A stretch of 64,000 nucleotides of DNA from Aerolutibacter ruishenii (GTDB lineage: Bacteria; Pseudomonadota; Gammaproteobacteria; Xanthomonadales; Xanthomonadaceae), in NCBI RefSeq assembly GCF_007830115.1, contig NZ_VLKP01000004.1, forward strand, positions 62,001-126,000, written 5' to 3'. Position numbers and translations under genes: made by a program. This document shows, piece by piece, positions 39,375-48,174 of this stretch (positions are counted from its first letter, which is position 1; the number at the start of each line of letters is the position of its first letter). The notes beneath the pieces were generated by a model, which made no database searches, had not been told where the DNA came from, and saw nothing but the letters and a program-made list of their open reading frames with translations.

Positions 39375-39487
39375 GGAGGCTGATGGCATGGGTATCGCGC
39401 AGAGCCGGCCATGGATGGCCGGCGGCCCCGACTCGGGGCAGGATGCCCCGATGGAGGGGCGAAGCGATACCCATGGCATCAGCCTCC
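39375..39487. repeat. Nested inverted repeat forming a cloverleaf-like structure
   Basis: Outer arms of 24 bases (39375-39398 and 39464-39487) are reverse complements with a single mismatch. Inside are three hairpins in a row: a 9-bp perfect stem GCCGGCCAT/ATGGCCGGC (39404-39423), a 6-bp stem GCCCCG/CGGGGC (39425-39439) and a 5-bp stem GCCCC/GGGGC (39445-39460). It lies between the convergent stops of the Nudix gene and serA and ends 11 bases from serA. It could be a REP-type repetitive extragenic element or a bidirectional terminator. No second copy was noticed in this window. Confidence 0.85.
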
Positions 39488-39498
39488 GCCCGCAGACC

Positions 39499-40737
39499 TC
39501 AATACAGGATGCGCGTCTTGAGCGTCCCTTCGATCGACGCCATCTGCTCGCGCAACTTGTCCGCCTGCTCCTCGCTGGCGGTGATGTCGATCACCACGTA
39601 GCCCACCTTGGGGTGCGTGCGCAGGAACTGGCCGTCGATGTTCACGCCTTCGCGCGAGAAGATGTCGTTGATCTGCGACAGGACGCCCGGCATGTTGCGG
39701 TGGATGTGCAGCAGGCGCTTGCTGCCGGTGTGTCCGGGCAGCGTGACCTCGGGGAAATTGACCGCCGACAGCGTGGAGCCGTTGTCGCTGTAGCGGATCA
39801 GCTTGGCCGCCACTTCCAGGCCGATGTTGTCCTGCGCCTCCAGCGTGCTGCCGCCGATGTGCGGCGTCAGCAGCACGTTGTCGTGGCCCAGCAGCGGTGA
39901 CACGAAGGCATCGTCGTTGCCCTTGGGCTCCACCGGGAACACGTCGACCGCGGCACCACCGACCTGGCCCGAGGTCAAGGCCGTTGCGAGCGCATCGATG
40001 TCCACCACGGTGCCGCGCGAGGCATTGATCAGGTGCGCGCCACGCTTCATCTTCGCGATCTGCGCGGCGCCGAACATGTTCTTCGTCGCCGGCGTTTCCG
40101 GCACGTGCAGGGTCACGATGTCGCTGCGCGCCAGCAGGTCGTCCAGGCCCGCCGACGAACGCGCGTTGCCTAGCGACAGCTTGGTCTCGATGTCGTGGAA
40201 CAGCACCTGCATGCCCAGCGCCTCGGCGATCACGCCCACCTGGGTGCCGATGTGCCCGTAGCCGATGATGCCGATGACCTTGCCGCGCACCTCGTGGCTG
40301 CCGGCGGCCGACTTGGACCAGCCGCCGCGGTGGCATTCGGCGTTCTTCTGCGGGATGCCGCGCATCAGCATGATCGCCTCGGCCACCACCAGTTCGGCCA
40401 CGCTGCGGGTGTTGGAGTAGGGGGCGTTGAACACCGGGATGCCCAGTGCTTCCGCCGCGTCCAGATCCACCTGGTTGGTGCCGATGCAGAAGCAGCCGAT
40501 GGCGATCAGGCGCCGGGCTTCGTCGAGCACGTCGGCGGTGAGCTGGGAGCGCGAGCGGATACCGATGATGTGCGTATCGGCGATCTGCCGCTTCAGCTCA
40601 TCCTCCGGCAGCGACTTGTCGAAGGTCTGGATGTTGCTGTAGCCAGCGGCGCGGAAGCTTTCCACCGCGGTCGGGCTCAGGCCCTCCAGCAGCAGCACGC
40701 GGATGTCGTTCTTGGGGTACGAGGTCTTCTTGGCCAC
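39499..40737 (-). CDS. serA: D-3-phosphoglycerate dehydrogenase
   Basis: First step of serine synthesis, NAD-dependent oxidation of 3-phosphoglycerate; 412 residues. It has the dehydrogenase motif IIGYGHIGTQVGVIAEALGMQV, the catalytic Arg, Glu and His segments (NASRGTVVDIDALA, VLLTPHIGGSTLEAQ) and a C-terminal ACT serine-feedback domain (LLHIHRNMPGVLSQINDIFS). GTG 40737 (VAKKTSYPKNDIRVLLLEG) is chosen because it gives the family length; the upstream frame is not conserved-looking and no good ribosome site is present. Divergent from a D-2-hydroxyglutarate dehydrogenase-like gene. Confidence 0.93.
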   Translation of the reverse strand: MAKKTSYPKNDIRVLLLEGLSPTAVESFRAAGYSNIQTFDKSLPEDELKRQIADTHIIGIRSRSQLTADVLDEARRLIAIGCFCIGTNQVDLDAAEALGIPVFNAPYSNTRSVAELVVAEAIMLMRGIPQKNAECHRGGWSKSAAGSHEVRGKVIGIIGYGHIGTQVGVIAEALGMQVLFHDIETKLSLGNARSSAGLDDLLARSDIVTLHVPETPATKNMFGAAQIAKMKRGAHLINASRGTVVDIDALATALTSGQVGGAAVDVFPVEPKGNDDAFVSPLLGHDNVLLTPHIGGSTLEAQDNIGLEVAAKLIRYSDNGSTLSAVNFPEVTLPGHTGSKRLLHIHRNMPGVLSQINDIFSREGVNIDGQFLRTHPKVGYVVIDITASEEQADKLREQMASIEGTLKTRILY

Positions 40738-40870
40738 GGCGGGGAGGGCGGTTCGGGGGTCTTGAAATATCGCAGAAATAAATAGTTTCTGCTGCAGTGC
40801 ATCACTGGACGGGTGATGGCACGGACTGGCACGCTGGGCGCCTCGTCCCACCGCCCCACCACTTCGCGCC

Positions 40871-42259
40871 ATGACCGACCCGCGCCTGGAACGCCTGCTG
40901 GCCACCGTGCCCGGGCTGCGCCTCAAGACCGACCCCGCCGACCTGGAGCATTACGGCCGCGACTGGACCCGTCGCTGGACGCCCGCGCCCCTCGCCATTG
41001 CCCTGCCAGGCAGCGTGGAGGAGGTCCGGGGCATCGTCCACTGGGCCAACCAGGCCGGCGTGGCCATCGTGCCTTCGGGCGGCCGTACCGGCCTGTCTGG
41101 CGGGGCGGTGGCGGCACAGGGCGAACTGGTGCTCAGCCTGGAACGGATGAACCGCGTGCTGGACTTCAACGCCGTGGATCGCACGCTGACCGTGCAGGCG
41201 GGCACGCCACTGCAGGTGGCCCAGGAAGCCGCCGCCAGCCATGGCCTGGCCTACCCGGTGGATTTCGCCTCGCGCGGCTCGGCCACCGTGGGCGGCAGCA
41301 TCGCCACCAACGCAGGCGGCATCCGCGTGGTGCGCTATGGCAACACGCGCGAATGGGTCGCCGGCCTGACCGTGGTCACCGGTGCGGGCGACGTGCTGGA
41401 GCTCAATCGCGGGCTGGTCAAGAACTCCAGCGGCTACGACCTGCGGCACCTGTTCGTCGGCTCGGAAGGCACGCTGGGCGTGGTGGTGGAAGCGACCCTG
41501 CGGTTGAGCGATCCGCCGCCGCCGACCAACGTGATGCTGCTGGCGTTGCCCTCGTTCGAGGTGCTGATGCAGGTGTTCGCGGCGTTCCGCGAGCGGCTGC
41601 AACTGGAGGCATTCGAGTTCTTCACCGACGTGGCCCTGCGCCACGTGCTCGCACACGGCGCGCAGGCGCCGTTCGCCGAAACGCACCCGTACTACGTGGT
41701 CGCCGAATTCGCCACCGGCGATGAGCGGGCGGAGACCGCAGCGCTGGCGGCCTTCGAGTACTGCCTGGAGCATGGCCTGGTACTGGATGGCGTGATCAGC
41801 CAGAGCGATGCACAGGCCGCACAGTTGTGGCGCCTGCGCGAAGGCATCACCGAGGCACTGGCGCGCTACAAGCCCTACAAGAACGACATCTCGGTGCGCG
41901 TTTCCACCATGCCTGCGTTCCTGGCCGAGACGCAGGCGTTGTTGGCGCAGCAATACCCGCAGTTCGAAGTGGTGTGGTTCGGCCACATTGGGGACGGCAA
42001 CCTGCACATCAACGTGCTCAAGCCCGACACGATGGAGAACGACGCCTTCGTCGCCCAGTGCGAGCAGGTGACGACGCTGCTGGCGGGTGCGTTGGAGCGA
42101 CACGGTGGCAGCATTTCAGCCGAGCACGGCATTGGCCTGGTGAAGAAGCCCTATCTGTCGGGTACGCGCAGCGATGCGGAGATCGCCATCATGAAGGGCA
42201 TCAAGCGGGTGCTGGACCCCAACGGGGCGATGAACCCGGGCAAGCTGTTCGACGCCTGA
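40871..42259 (+). CDS. FAD-linked oxidase, D-2-hydroxyglutarate dehydrogenase-like
   Basis: Flavin-dependent D-2-hydroxyacid dehydrogenase of 462 residues: PCMH-type FAD domain (IVPSGGRTGLSGGAVA, RGSATVGGSIATNAGGIRVVRYGNTREWV, LVKNSSGYDLRHLFVGSEGTLGVV) and C-terminal FAD-oxidase domain with WFGHIGDGNLHINVL and SAEHGIGLVKKPYL, the metal-binding His segments. It is 133 bp divergent from serA. SerA enzymes can reduce 2-oxoglutarate to D-2-hydroxyglutarate, which a partner D2HG dehydrogenase re-oxidises, as described in Pseudomonas. That coupling makes D-2-hydroxyglutarate the best guess; D-lactate or glycolate is the alternative. Confidence 0.87.
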   Translation: MTDPRLERLLATVPGLRLKTDPADLEHYGRDWTRRWTPAPLAIALPGSVEEVRGIVHWANQAGVAIVPSGGRTGLSGGAVAAQGELVLSLERMNRVLDFNAVDRTLTVQAGTPLQVAQEAAASHGLAYPVDFASRGSATVGGSIATNAGGIRVVRYGNTREWVAGLTVVTGAGDVLELNRGLVKNSSGYDLRHLFVGSEGTLGVVVEATLRLSDPPPPTNVMLLALPSFEVLMQVFAAFRERLQLEAFEFFTDVALRHVLAHGAQAPFAETHPYYVVAEFATGDERAETAALAAFEYCLEHGLVLDGVISQSDAQAAQLWRLREGITEALARYKPYKNDISVRVSTMPAFLAETQALLAQQYPQFEVVWFGHIGDGNLHINVLKPDTMENDAFVAQCEQVTTLLAGALERHGGSISAEHGIGLVKKPYLSGTRSDAEIAIMKGIKRVLDPNGAMNPGKLFDA

Positions 42260-42266
42260 ACGCCGC

Positions 42267-42298
42267 GGCGCACCGCCAGGTCCAACCTGGCGGGCGCC
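42267..42298. terminator. Long hairpin between convergent genes
   Basis: A perfect 8-bp stem CCGCCAGG/CCTGGCGG (42273-42293) with loop TCCAA is extended by GGCG/CGCC outside it. It sits between the stops of the flavoprotein gene and the TonB receptor gene. No T-run, so termination is likely but not certain. Confidence 0.5.
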
Positions 42299-42308
42299 TT
42301 CGAGGCGG

Positions 42309-45128
42309 TCAGTACTCGTAACGCACGCCGGCCAGCCACGAGCGGCCGAAGCTCTCCATTTCCAGCACTCGGCTACGCTGGCCCTGGAACCGCACCTGGT
42401 CGTCATCGTTGATGTTGTTCACCTCGCCGAACAGCCGCCAGTTGTCGGTCAGCGCGTAGCTCATGCTGAAATCCAGGCTGGCGCGATCGTCCCAATACAC
42501 GTTGAGCTCGGGGGATTCCACGTCGAACGACTGGATGAACTTCGAGCGGTAGTTGTAGGCCAGGCGCGCGCTCAACCCATGCTTGTCGTAGGTGAGCGCC
42601 ACGTTGTAGTTGGTGCGCGACGTGCCGGGAAGCTCCGTGCTGCCCGCACCGAACGGCAGGTCGGCCTCGGAGTCGGCCAGGGTGTAGTTGGCATAGACGC
42701 CCAGGCCGTCGAAGGGTCCTGGCAGGAAGTCGAACGTCTGCTGCCACGCCAGTTCCAGGCCACGCACGGATCCGCGCTTGCCGTTCTCCGGCCGCGTCAC
42801 CTGCCGGCTCAATCCTGCGCCGATGTCCTCGGAATGGGTGGCGATGAACAATGGGTCGTTGATCCGCTTGTAGAACGCAGCCACCGACAGCAACCCGAGC
42901 GGGCGGATGTAGTGCTCGTAGGACACGTCCAGGTTGTGCGCGTAGGCGGCATCGACGTCCGGATTGCCTTCGGTCACCGGCGACGTTTCAAGTTCGCCGA
43001 TGACGCGGTATGGCGCGGTGTGCATGAAGTCCGGGCGGTTGAGCGCGGTCGAGTACGAGGCGCGCAGGACGCCGTCGTTGGCCGCTTCATAGCGCAGGTG
43101 GACGCTCGGGAGCACGTGACCGTAGTCGTTGCTGGCATGCACCGGCACGACCTCGTCCGTGTCCTCGTTGTACTGCGCCGCTTCGCCGTTGGTGCGGGTG
43201 CGCTCGTAGCGGACGCCGGCCAGCAGGGTCAGCCGATCCCAGCGCGCGTTGAGCATCGCGTAGGCGGCGTGCACGTCCTCTTCCGCCGCGTAATCGCCGG
43301 TGACCGAGTCCGCCACCAGGCGCCGGTGGTTGGCGCTGCCCAGCAAAGGCGATGCGTACTTCTGGAAGATGTCGCGGCAGAACGTGCGGCCGGCCAGGAA
43401 ATAGTCGAAATTGTTCGAGACGCGGTCGCACAGCATGTCCGACATCGTGATCCCGAGCGCGTTGAAGTCCGCGGCCGAGCCGTTGCGCAGGCGCTCGTCG
43501 TCGAACGACTTCTCGCGCATGCGCGAACGCAGGCCGAACTTGATGTCACCCTCTTCGCCGAGGAACGATTGCTGGCGCGTGAGGTCGACGCGCAGGCCGG
43601 TCTCGTCTTCCTCGCCGTACTCGACGCGATTGTTCAGGCGACGGAAGCCGAACCACTGCTCCGGCAGGTTGACGCCGGTGGCCGGCGCGTCCGCGCGGCC
43701 CAGGATGGTCCAGGCGGGGAAGTCGTGGTTGGTGTAATCGTAGTCCATCTTCGGCCGCACGCTGGAGCGGAAGATGTACTGCATGCGCGGGTTGGTCTCT
43801 TTCTCCGCCGAACTGTTGGACACCTGCCAGTCGATCTTCCAGTCATCGCCCGCATAGTGCTCGCCGCCCAGGTTGTAGGTGCGGATGCTCTTGTCGTAGG
43901 TGCGCTCGCGCAGTTCCTTGTCGAAGGTGGCGCGGACGTTGCCGGTGACCTGGTTGGATGCCGCGGTGTGCTGGTCCATGGCAATGATCAGGTTGTCGCG
44001 GAACTCGTGGTCCTCGAAGCGGGAGTCGGAGGCGACGAAGTAGACGAGGTTATCCGGGTCGATGCGGAAGTCGAAACGGCCGGTGAGGCCGGTGCGGGTG
44101 CGCGTCCCTTCGTAGTCCTTGACCTGCACTTCGACAGGCATGATGCGCCCGTCGTCGAAACGCTCGTACAGGGTTTCGACGTTGTCGGTGAAGCGGCCCT
44201 GCTTGCTGCGCGAAGCGGACAGCAGCACGCCGATGTTGCGTTCGGCGCCGAAACGGTTGCCGATGGTGGCGTTGTAGCGCTCGTTGTCGCCGTTGCCCAG
44301 CTCGTACCGCCCCATGCCGGCGGAAGCTCGCAGGGTCAGGCCATCGCGGTCCAGCGCGCTCTGCGTGCGGATGTTGATGTTGCCGGCGATCGCGTCGCCG
44401 TCCATGTCGGGTGTGATGGCCTTGGTGACTTCCAGCGCGGCGACCACGTCGGATGGAATGGTATCCAGCTCGACGCCGCGGCTGGTCGAGTCGGGATTGG
44501 CCAACTGCACGCCGTCGATGGAAACAGTGGTGAACTCCTTGGGCGCGCCGCGCATGGTCACGTAGCGGCCTTCGCCCTGGTCACGCTCAATCGACACGCC
44601 GGGGATCCGCTGGGTCGATTCGGCGATGTTGTGGTCGGGGAACTGGCCGAGCAGGTCGGCGGACACCACGTTGATGTAGTTGGTGGATGTGCGCTGCTGG
44701 TTCAGCGCCATCGCCTGCGCGTCGCGCTGGCCGCGGACCACGATGCGGTCCAACTGCGTGGCGTCGCCGGCGACATGGCCCAGCACGACGTCGGCATGCG
44801 TGGCCGTGGTGCCGGCTCCGATGGTCACCTGGCTGCTATGGCGCGGGTAGCCGAGATAGTCGACGACCAGTGTGTGCTCGCCCGGAGCCAGGCCCTGGAT
44901 GCGGAAGTTGCCGGTGCTGTCGGTCGTTGCCTGGCGGCCGTCAACGGTGATCGCCGCCCCCGCGAGCGCGACGCCACGCGCGGCCTCCCTGACCTGGCCG
45001 ACCAGCACGCCGGCGCTCGCGGCAGCCGCACCACTGGTCGTGCCGCTCTGCGGTGCTGCGACGGCGAGGGTGGGCAGGGTGAGTGCCGCTGCAATGGCGA
45101 GGGCGAGTGGGGCGAAACTGGAACGCAT
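42309..45128 (-). CDS. TonB-dependent receptor with carboxypeptidase-like regulatory domain
   Basis: Outer-membrane active transporter of 939 residues; substrate unknown. A signal peptide (LALAIAAALTLPTLAVA) is followed by a beta-sandwich carboxypeptidase-regulatory-like domain at about 40-110 (VLVGQVREAARGVALAGAAITVDGRQ). The plug is at about 125-250 (LDRIVVRGQRDAQAMALNQQR, GVSIERDQGEGRYVTMRGAPKEFTTVSIDGVQL), then a large barrel ending VRYEY. ATG 45128 (MRSSFAPLA) is the start; the upstream frame is spurious. It is divergent from a secreted phosphatase and a secreted pyrophosphatase, hinting at uptake of a phosphorylated or phosphate-bearing compound. Confidence 0.9.
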   Translation of the reverse strand: MRSSFAPLALAIAAALTLPTLAVAAPQSGTTSGAAAASAGVLVGQVREAARGVALAGAAITVDGRQATTDSTGNFRIQGLAPGEHTLVVDYLGYPRHSSQVTIGAGTTATHADVVLGHVAGDATQLDRIVVRGQRDAQAMALNQQRTSTNYINVVSADLLGQFPDHNIAESTQRIPGVSIERDQGEGRYVTMRGAPKEFTTVSIDGVQLANPDSTSRGVELDTIPSDVVAALEVTKAITPDMDGDAIAGNINIRTQSALDRDGLTLRASAGMGRYELGNGDNERYNATIGNRFGAERNIGVLLSASRSKQGRFTDNVETLYERFDDGRIMPVEVQVKDYEGTRTRTGLTGRFDFRIDPDNLVYFVASDSRFEDHEFRDNLIIAMDQHTAASNQVTGNVRATFDKELRERTYDKSIRTYNLGGEHYAGDDWKIDWQVSNSSAEKETNPRMQYIFRSSVRPKMDYDYTNHDFPAWTILGRADAPATGVNLPEQWFGFRRLNNRVEYGEEDETGLRVDLTRQQSFLGEEGDIKFGLRSRMREKSFDDERLRNGSAADFNALGITMSDMLCDRVSNNFDYFLAGRTFCRDIFQKYASPLLGSANHRRLVADSVTGDYAAEEDVHAAYAMLNARWDRLTLLAGVRYERTRTNGEAAQYNEDTDEVVPVHASNDYGHVLPSVHLRYEAANDGVLRASYSTALNRPDFMHTAPYRVIGELETSPVTEGNPDVDAAYAHNLDVSYEHYIRPLGLLSVAAFYKRINDPLFIATHSEDIGAGLSRQVTRPENGKRGSVRGLELAWQQTFDFLPGPFDGLGVYANYTLADSEADLPFGAGSTELPGTSRTNYNVALTYDKHGLSARLAYNYRSKFIQSFDVESPELNVYWDDRASLDFSMSYALTDNWRLFGEVNNINDDDQVRFQGQRSRVLEMESFGRSWLAGVRYEY

Positions 45129-45396
45129 GTCGACTCCGTCTTTTGTCTGTCTGTATGCCCGCCAGCGCGACGGCCGGATGGCCGAGGTGGGCCGGGAGGG
45201 CGTGGATCCCGCGCACGGGCGGGGCGTGGCGCGATGGCCGGTCGGGAAGCGGGTCGAGTGTGGGGGGCGTTTGTTACAGACTCGTTCAGGAACGACCTGG
45301 GACTTGTTGCCCATCGGCTTGCCACGGCACTGCAACGTGCCCGCCGTAGGTTGACGGGCTGCATCCATGGCACGGTAGAAGAACCGCACCCACTGC
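45129..45396. other. Divergent promoter region between the receptor and phosphatase genes
   Basis: A 268-bp intergenic region. I looked for Pho-box-like direct repeats (CTGTCAT type) and found only weak matches (TTGTTAC...TCGTTCA, about 45266-45290). No convincing -35/-10 pair stands out. Apart from a pyrimidine-rich stretch just upstream of the receptor start I see nothing specific. Confidence 0.4.
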
Positions 45397-46794
45397 ATGG
45401 CTTCCATGAACCTGTCCTGCCGCCGATCCCTGTTGCTCTTCGCAGCGCTGGCCGCGTGCCATGCGCATGCGCAGTCGCACGGCGAGAACGAGCCCAACCT
45501 TTCCATCCCGTCGGGTAGCCAGCGGTACGTGGCCGGTGAAATGCCCGACCGCATCGTCGCTACGCCTTCGCAGGATCCGGCGACCGGGTTCGCGGTCAAC
45601 TGGCGCACCAGCGTGGCGGTCCAGTCGGCCGCGTTGGAGATCCTGGAGGCCGTTGATTCGCCGGACGTCGGCACGCCACGTCGCGTACAGGCTGTCACTA
45701 CGGCAATGGCGTCGGAGAATGGCCTGGCCCACTTCCACCGGGCCGACATCGATGCACTCAAGCCGGACACGCTGTACATGTTCCGGGTGCAGGGCGCGGG
45801 CAGCTGGAGTGGATGGCGGCAGTTGCGGACCGCGGCGGCGTCCGGCCAGCCGCTGACGCTGCTGTACTTCGGCGACACGCAGAACAAGAACGTCAGCCAC
45901 GTCGGCCGCGTGACCCGCGCCGCGATGCGCCATGCGCCAGAGGCATTGATGGCGCTCTACGCAGGCGACCTGGTCAGCGGCGGCGACGGTGTCGACGACA
46001 GCGAGTGGGGCGAATGGTTCGAAGCCGCGGGCGACCTCCCGGGCGTGATGATGGTGGCGCCGGCCATCGGCAACCACGAGTACTTCGAGGAATTCGAGGA
46101 CACCCCGCAGGAACGCCGGGTGCTGGGCCGGCATTGGCCGGTGACGTTCGCGCTGCCGCGCAACGGTGCCGTTGCCGCCGACGCCAGTCGCACCACCTAC
46201 TGGTTCGACGTGCAGGGCGTGCGCGTCGTGGTGCTGGATGGCACTTCGATGCTCGACCTGGGCACTGCGAAAGCGCAGGCCGATTGGGCGGATGAAGTGC
46301 TGGCAAGCAACCACCAGCCGTGGACCATCGTGATGGTCCACCAGCCGATGTTCTCGCCGCGTGGCCGTGGCGCGAGCGACCGTCTGCGCGCAGCGCTGGT
46401 GCCGGTGCTGGAAAGACACAAGGTCGACCTGGTGCTGCAGGGTCACGACCACACCTACGGGCGGCGCACGGGCGAACATCGCGGCCACGCGTTGCCGCAG
46501 TACATCGTTTCCGTGGCAGGCCCCAAGCAGTATCGCGTGTCGGCCGAGGCCAAGCGGACGATGGCGCCCTGGGCCGAGGACACCCAACTGTTCCAGGTGC
46601 TGCGGATTGACGATGGTCGCCTGCACTACGAGGCGCGCACGGCCACCGGTCGCCTCTACGACGCCTTTGAAGTGCTGCGTGATGCCAATGGCGCCAAGCG
46701 CGTCAACGAACTCCGGGGCGGACGCATCTCCGGGCGCGACTGCAGCCATCGCGATGCCACGCTGGGTGGGCGCACCGACCGATGCTGGGAGTGA
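45397..46794 (+). CDS. Secreted purple-acid-phosphatase-like metallophosphoesterase
   Basis: Exported phosphohydrolase of 465 residues. The N-terminus has a signal sequence whose hydrophobic core ends in LAAC (SLLLFAALAACHAHAQ), so it may be a lipoprotein or may be cleaved after AHA. A fibronectin-like N-terminal domain (about 50-145: GFAVNWRTSVAVQSAAL, FRVQGAGSWSGWRQL) precedes the metallophosphatase core with YFGDTQNK, YAGDLVSGGDGVDD, IGNHEYFEEF, MVHQPMF and LQGHDHTYG. This matches the purple acid phosphatase layout. A pyrophosphatase gene begins four bases after its stop, so the two are co-expressed. The start is either ATG 45397 or ATG 45406. Confidence 0.88.
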   Translation: MASMNLSCRRSLLLFAALAACHAHAQSHGENEPNLSIPSGSQRYVAGEMPDRIVATPSQDPATGFAVNWRTSVAVQSAALEILEAVDSPDVGTPRRVQAVTTAMASENGLAHFHRADIDALKPDTLYMFRVQGAGSWSGWRQLRTAAASGQPLTLLYFGDTQNKNVSHVGRVTRAAMRHAPEALMALYAGDLVSGGDGVDDSEWGEWFEAAGDLPGVMMVAPAIGNHEYFEEFEDTPQERRVLGRHWPVTFALPRNGAVAADASRTTYWFDVQGVRVVVLDGTSMLDLGTAKAQADWADEVLASNHQPWTIVMVHQPMFSPRGRGASDRLRAALVPVLERHKVDLVLQGHDHTYGRRTGEHRGHALPQYIVSVAGPKQYRVSAEAKRTMAPWAEDTQLFQVLRIDDGRLHYEARTATGRLYDAFEVLRDANGAKRVNELRGGRISGRDCSHRDATLGGRTDRCWE

Positions 46795-46798
46795 TCAC

Positions 46799-47413
46799 AT
46801 GCGATTGATGCTGGCCCTGTTGCTGTCCATGCCCTTGGCCGCGATGGCGGCGCCGCCCGCCTGGGTGCATCCGTTCCACGCCGCGCAACCTGCGAGCGCA
46901 CCCGACGAACTGCTGCTCGCGGTCGAGATCCCCGCCGGCAGCTTCATCAAATACGAGATTGGCGAGGACGGTTTGCTGCACGTGGACCGTTTCATTTCGA
47001 TGCCGATGGCGTATCCCGCCAACTATGGCTCCATGCCCCGCACCCTGGCCGGCGACGGCGATCCGCTGGATGCGCTGGTGCTGACCCGCGCACCGTTGCA
47101 CCCCGGCAGCGTCATCCGTTTCCGCCCGGTGGGGGTGTTGCGCATGGTCGATGGCGGCAAGGCCGACGAGAAGATCATCGGCGTGCCGGCGGACAAGGTC
47201 GATGCCACCTATGCCGGCATCCGCGACCTGAAGGACCTGCCCAGGCTCGAGGTCGAACGCATCGAAGCGTTCTTCCGTGTCTACAAGCACCTGCCCCAGG
47301 GCAGCAAGGTGGTCGAACTGCATGGCTGGGGCGACGCCGCCGAGGCGCGCCGCATCACCACCGAGGCGCTGCAGCGCTTCGGGCACGCTGACGCCGACAC
47401 GCGCTCGAAGTAG
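46799..47413 (+). CDS. Secreted family I inorganic pyrophosphatase
   Basis: Hydrolyses pyrophosphate to two phosphates; 204 residues. The active site is intact: KYEIGEDG, NYGSMPRTLAGDGDPLDALVL (Asp86, Asp88, Asp91), KADEKIIGVPADK and YKHLPQGSK. Unlike the usual cytosolic enzyme it begins with a signal peptide (MRLMLALLLSMPLAAMAAPP), so it should act in the periplasm. It is coupled to the secreted phosphatase gene upstream (4-bp gap) and close to a divergent TonB receptor. Periplasmic pyrophosphate could come from nucleotide hydrolysis or the environment. Confidence 0.9.
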   Translation: MRLMLALLLSMPLAAMAAPPAWVHPFHAAQPASAPDELLLAVEIPAGSFIKYEIGEDGLLHVDRFISMPMAYPANYGSMPRTLAGDGDPLDALVLTRAPLHPGSVIRFRPVGVLRMVDGGKADEKIIGVPADKVDATYAGIRDLKDLPRLEVERIEAFFRVYKHLPQGSKVVELHGWGDAAEARRITTEALQRFGHADADTRSK

Positions 47414-47487
47414 CCTTTCGCGCTGCCAGCGCGGCGCGTCGGGCGCGTCGGGCACGTCCAGCCCGGCTGGCATATTCAACATGACCG

Positions 47488-47519
47488 GCATGTCCGGCGC
47501 GGCTTCGCGCCGAACATGC
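47488..47519. repeat. Hairpin between convergent pyrophosphatase and efpL genes
   Basis: GCATGT (47488-47493) pairs with ACATGC (47514-47519), and inside it GGCGCG pairs with CGCGCC around the loop GCTT. It is a nested stem of 12 base pairs with a 2-by-2 internal loop. It lies between the stops of two convergent genes and may act as a terminator or belong to a REP-like family. Confidence 0.55.
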
Positions 47520-47530
47520 GTCAACCGTTC

Positions 47531-48097
47531 TCAGTCCGCGCGGCCCGCAAACTCGCCCGTGGTGGTGTTCACCAGTACGCGCTCGCCGTTGACGATGTAC
47601 TCCGGCACCATGATCTCGATGCCGGTGCTGAGCTTGGCCGGCTTCGGGCGCTTGGTGGCGGTGCCGCCCTTCAGTTCCGGCGGGGTCTCGATCACTTCCA
47701 GCGCCACCGACTGCGGCAGCTGCAGGCCGATGGCCTGCTCGTCGATCACCTGCACGTAGTAGCCCTGCAGGTCCGGGATGATGTAGCCGGCGTTGTCACC
47801 CACCACGTCGGCATCGAGCGTGTACGGGGTGTAATCCTCGTCGTCGAGGAACACGAACGCATCGCCGTCCATGTACGAGAAGGTGGCCTGGCGGCGCACC
47901 AGGTCGACCTCGCGCAGCTCGTCGTCGGCGTCGAAGCTGGCGTCGAGCTTGTTGCCGCCCGGCACGCTGTACATGATGAAACGGAAGCGCACGTTGCCGC
48001 CGCGGCCCTGCGGCGAGCTGCGCTCGATGTCGCGGATCTGGTACACGCCGTTGTTGAACTCGACGACGTTGCCCTTCTTGACTTCAAAAGCCTTCAT
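47531..48097 (-). CDS. efpL: Elongation factor P-like protein (EfpL/YeiP type)
   Basis: Translation factor related to EF-P that relieves ribosome stalling at difficult peptide motifs. The 188-residue, three-domain protein has [29 protein letters not shown] with Arg32 at the tip of the acceptor loop, where canonical EF-P has a modified Lys or Arg in a different context. It then has [47 protein letters not shown] and the C-terminal GRAD. The SPQGRGGN loop and DEDYTPY are characteristic of YeiP/EfpL. A separate EF-P gene is presumably elsewhere. Confidence 0.85.
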   Translation of the reverse strand: MKAFEVKKGNVVEFNNGVYQIRDIERSSPQGRGGNVRFRFIMYSVPGGNKLDASFDADDELREVDLVRRQATFSYMDGDAFVFLDDEDYTPYTLDADVVGDNAGYIIPDLQGYYVQVIDEQAIGLQLPQSVALEVIETPPELKGGTATKRPKPAKLSTGIEIMVPEYIVNGERVLVNTTTGEFAGRAD

Positions 48098-48174
48098 GGA
48101 TTGCTCACTGGATCGTGTGACCCGGTCCTGTTCCTCCCCGGGGTCGGGGGGACCGGGGGAGGGTGGGAAAAGGG

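Noticed and set aside
45266-45290. Possible Pho box in the receptor-phosphatase spacer
   Set aside because: Only about half of the consensus positions match; too weak to list as a site.
45129-45887. Upstream extension of the TonB receptor frame
   Set aside because: It overlaps the divergent phosphatase gene and precedes a proper signal peptide at 45128.
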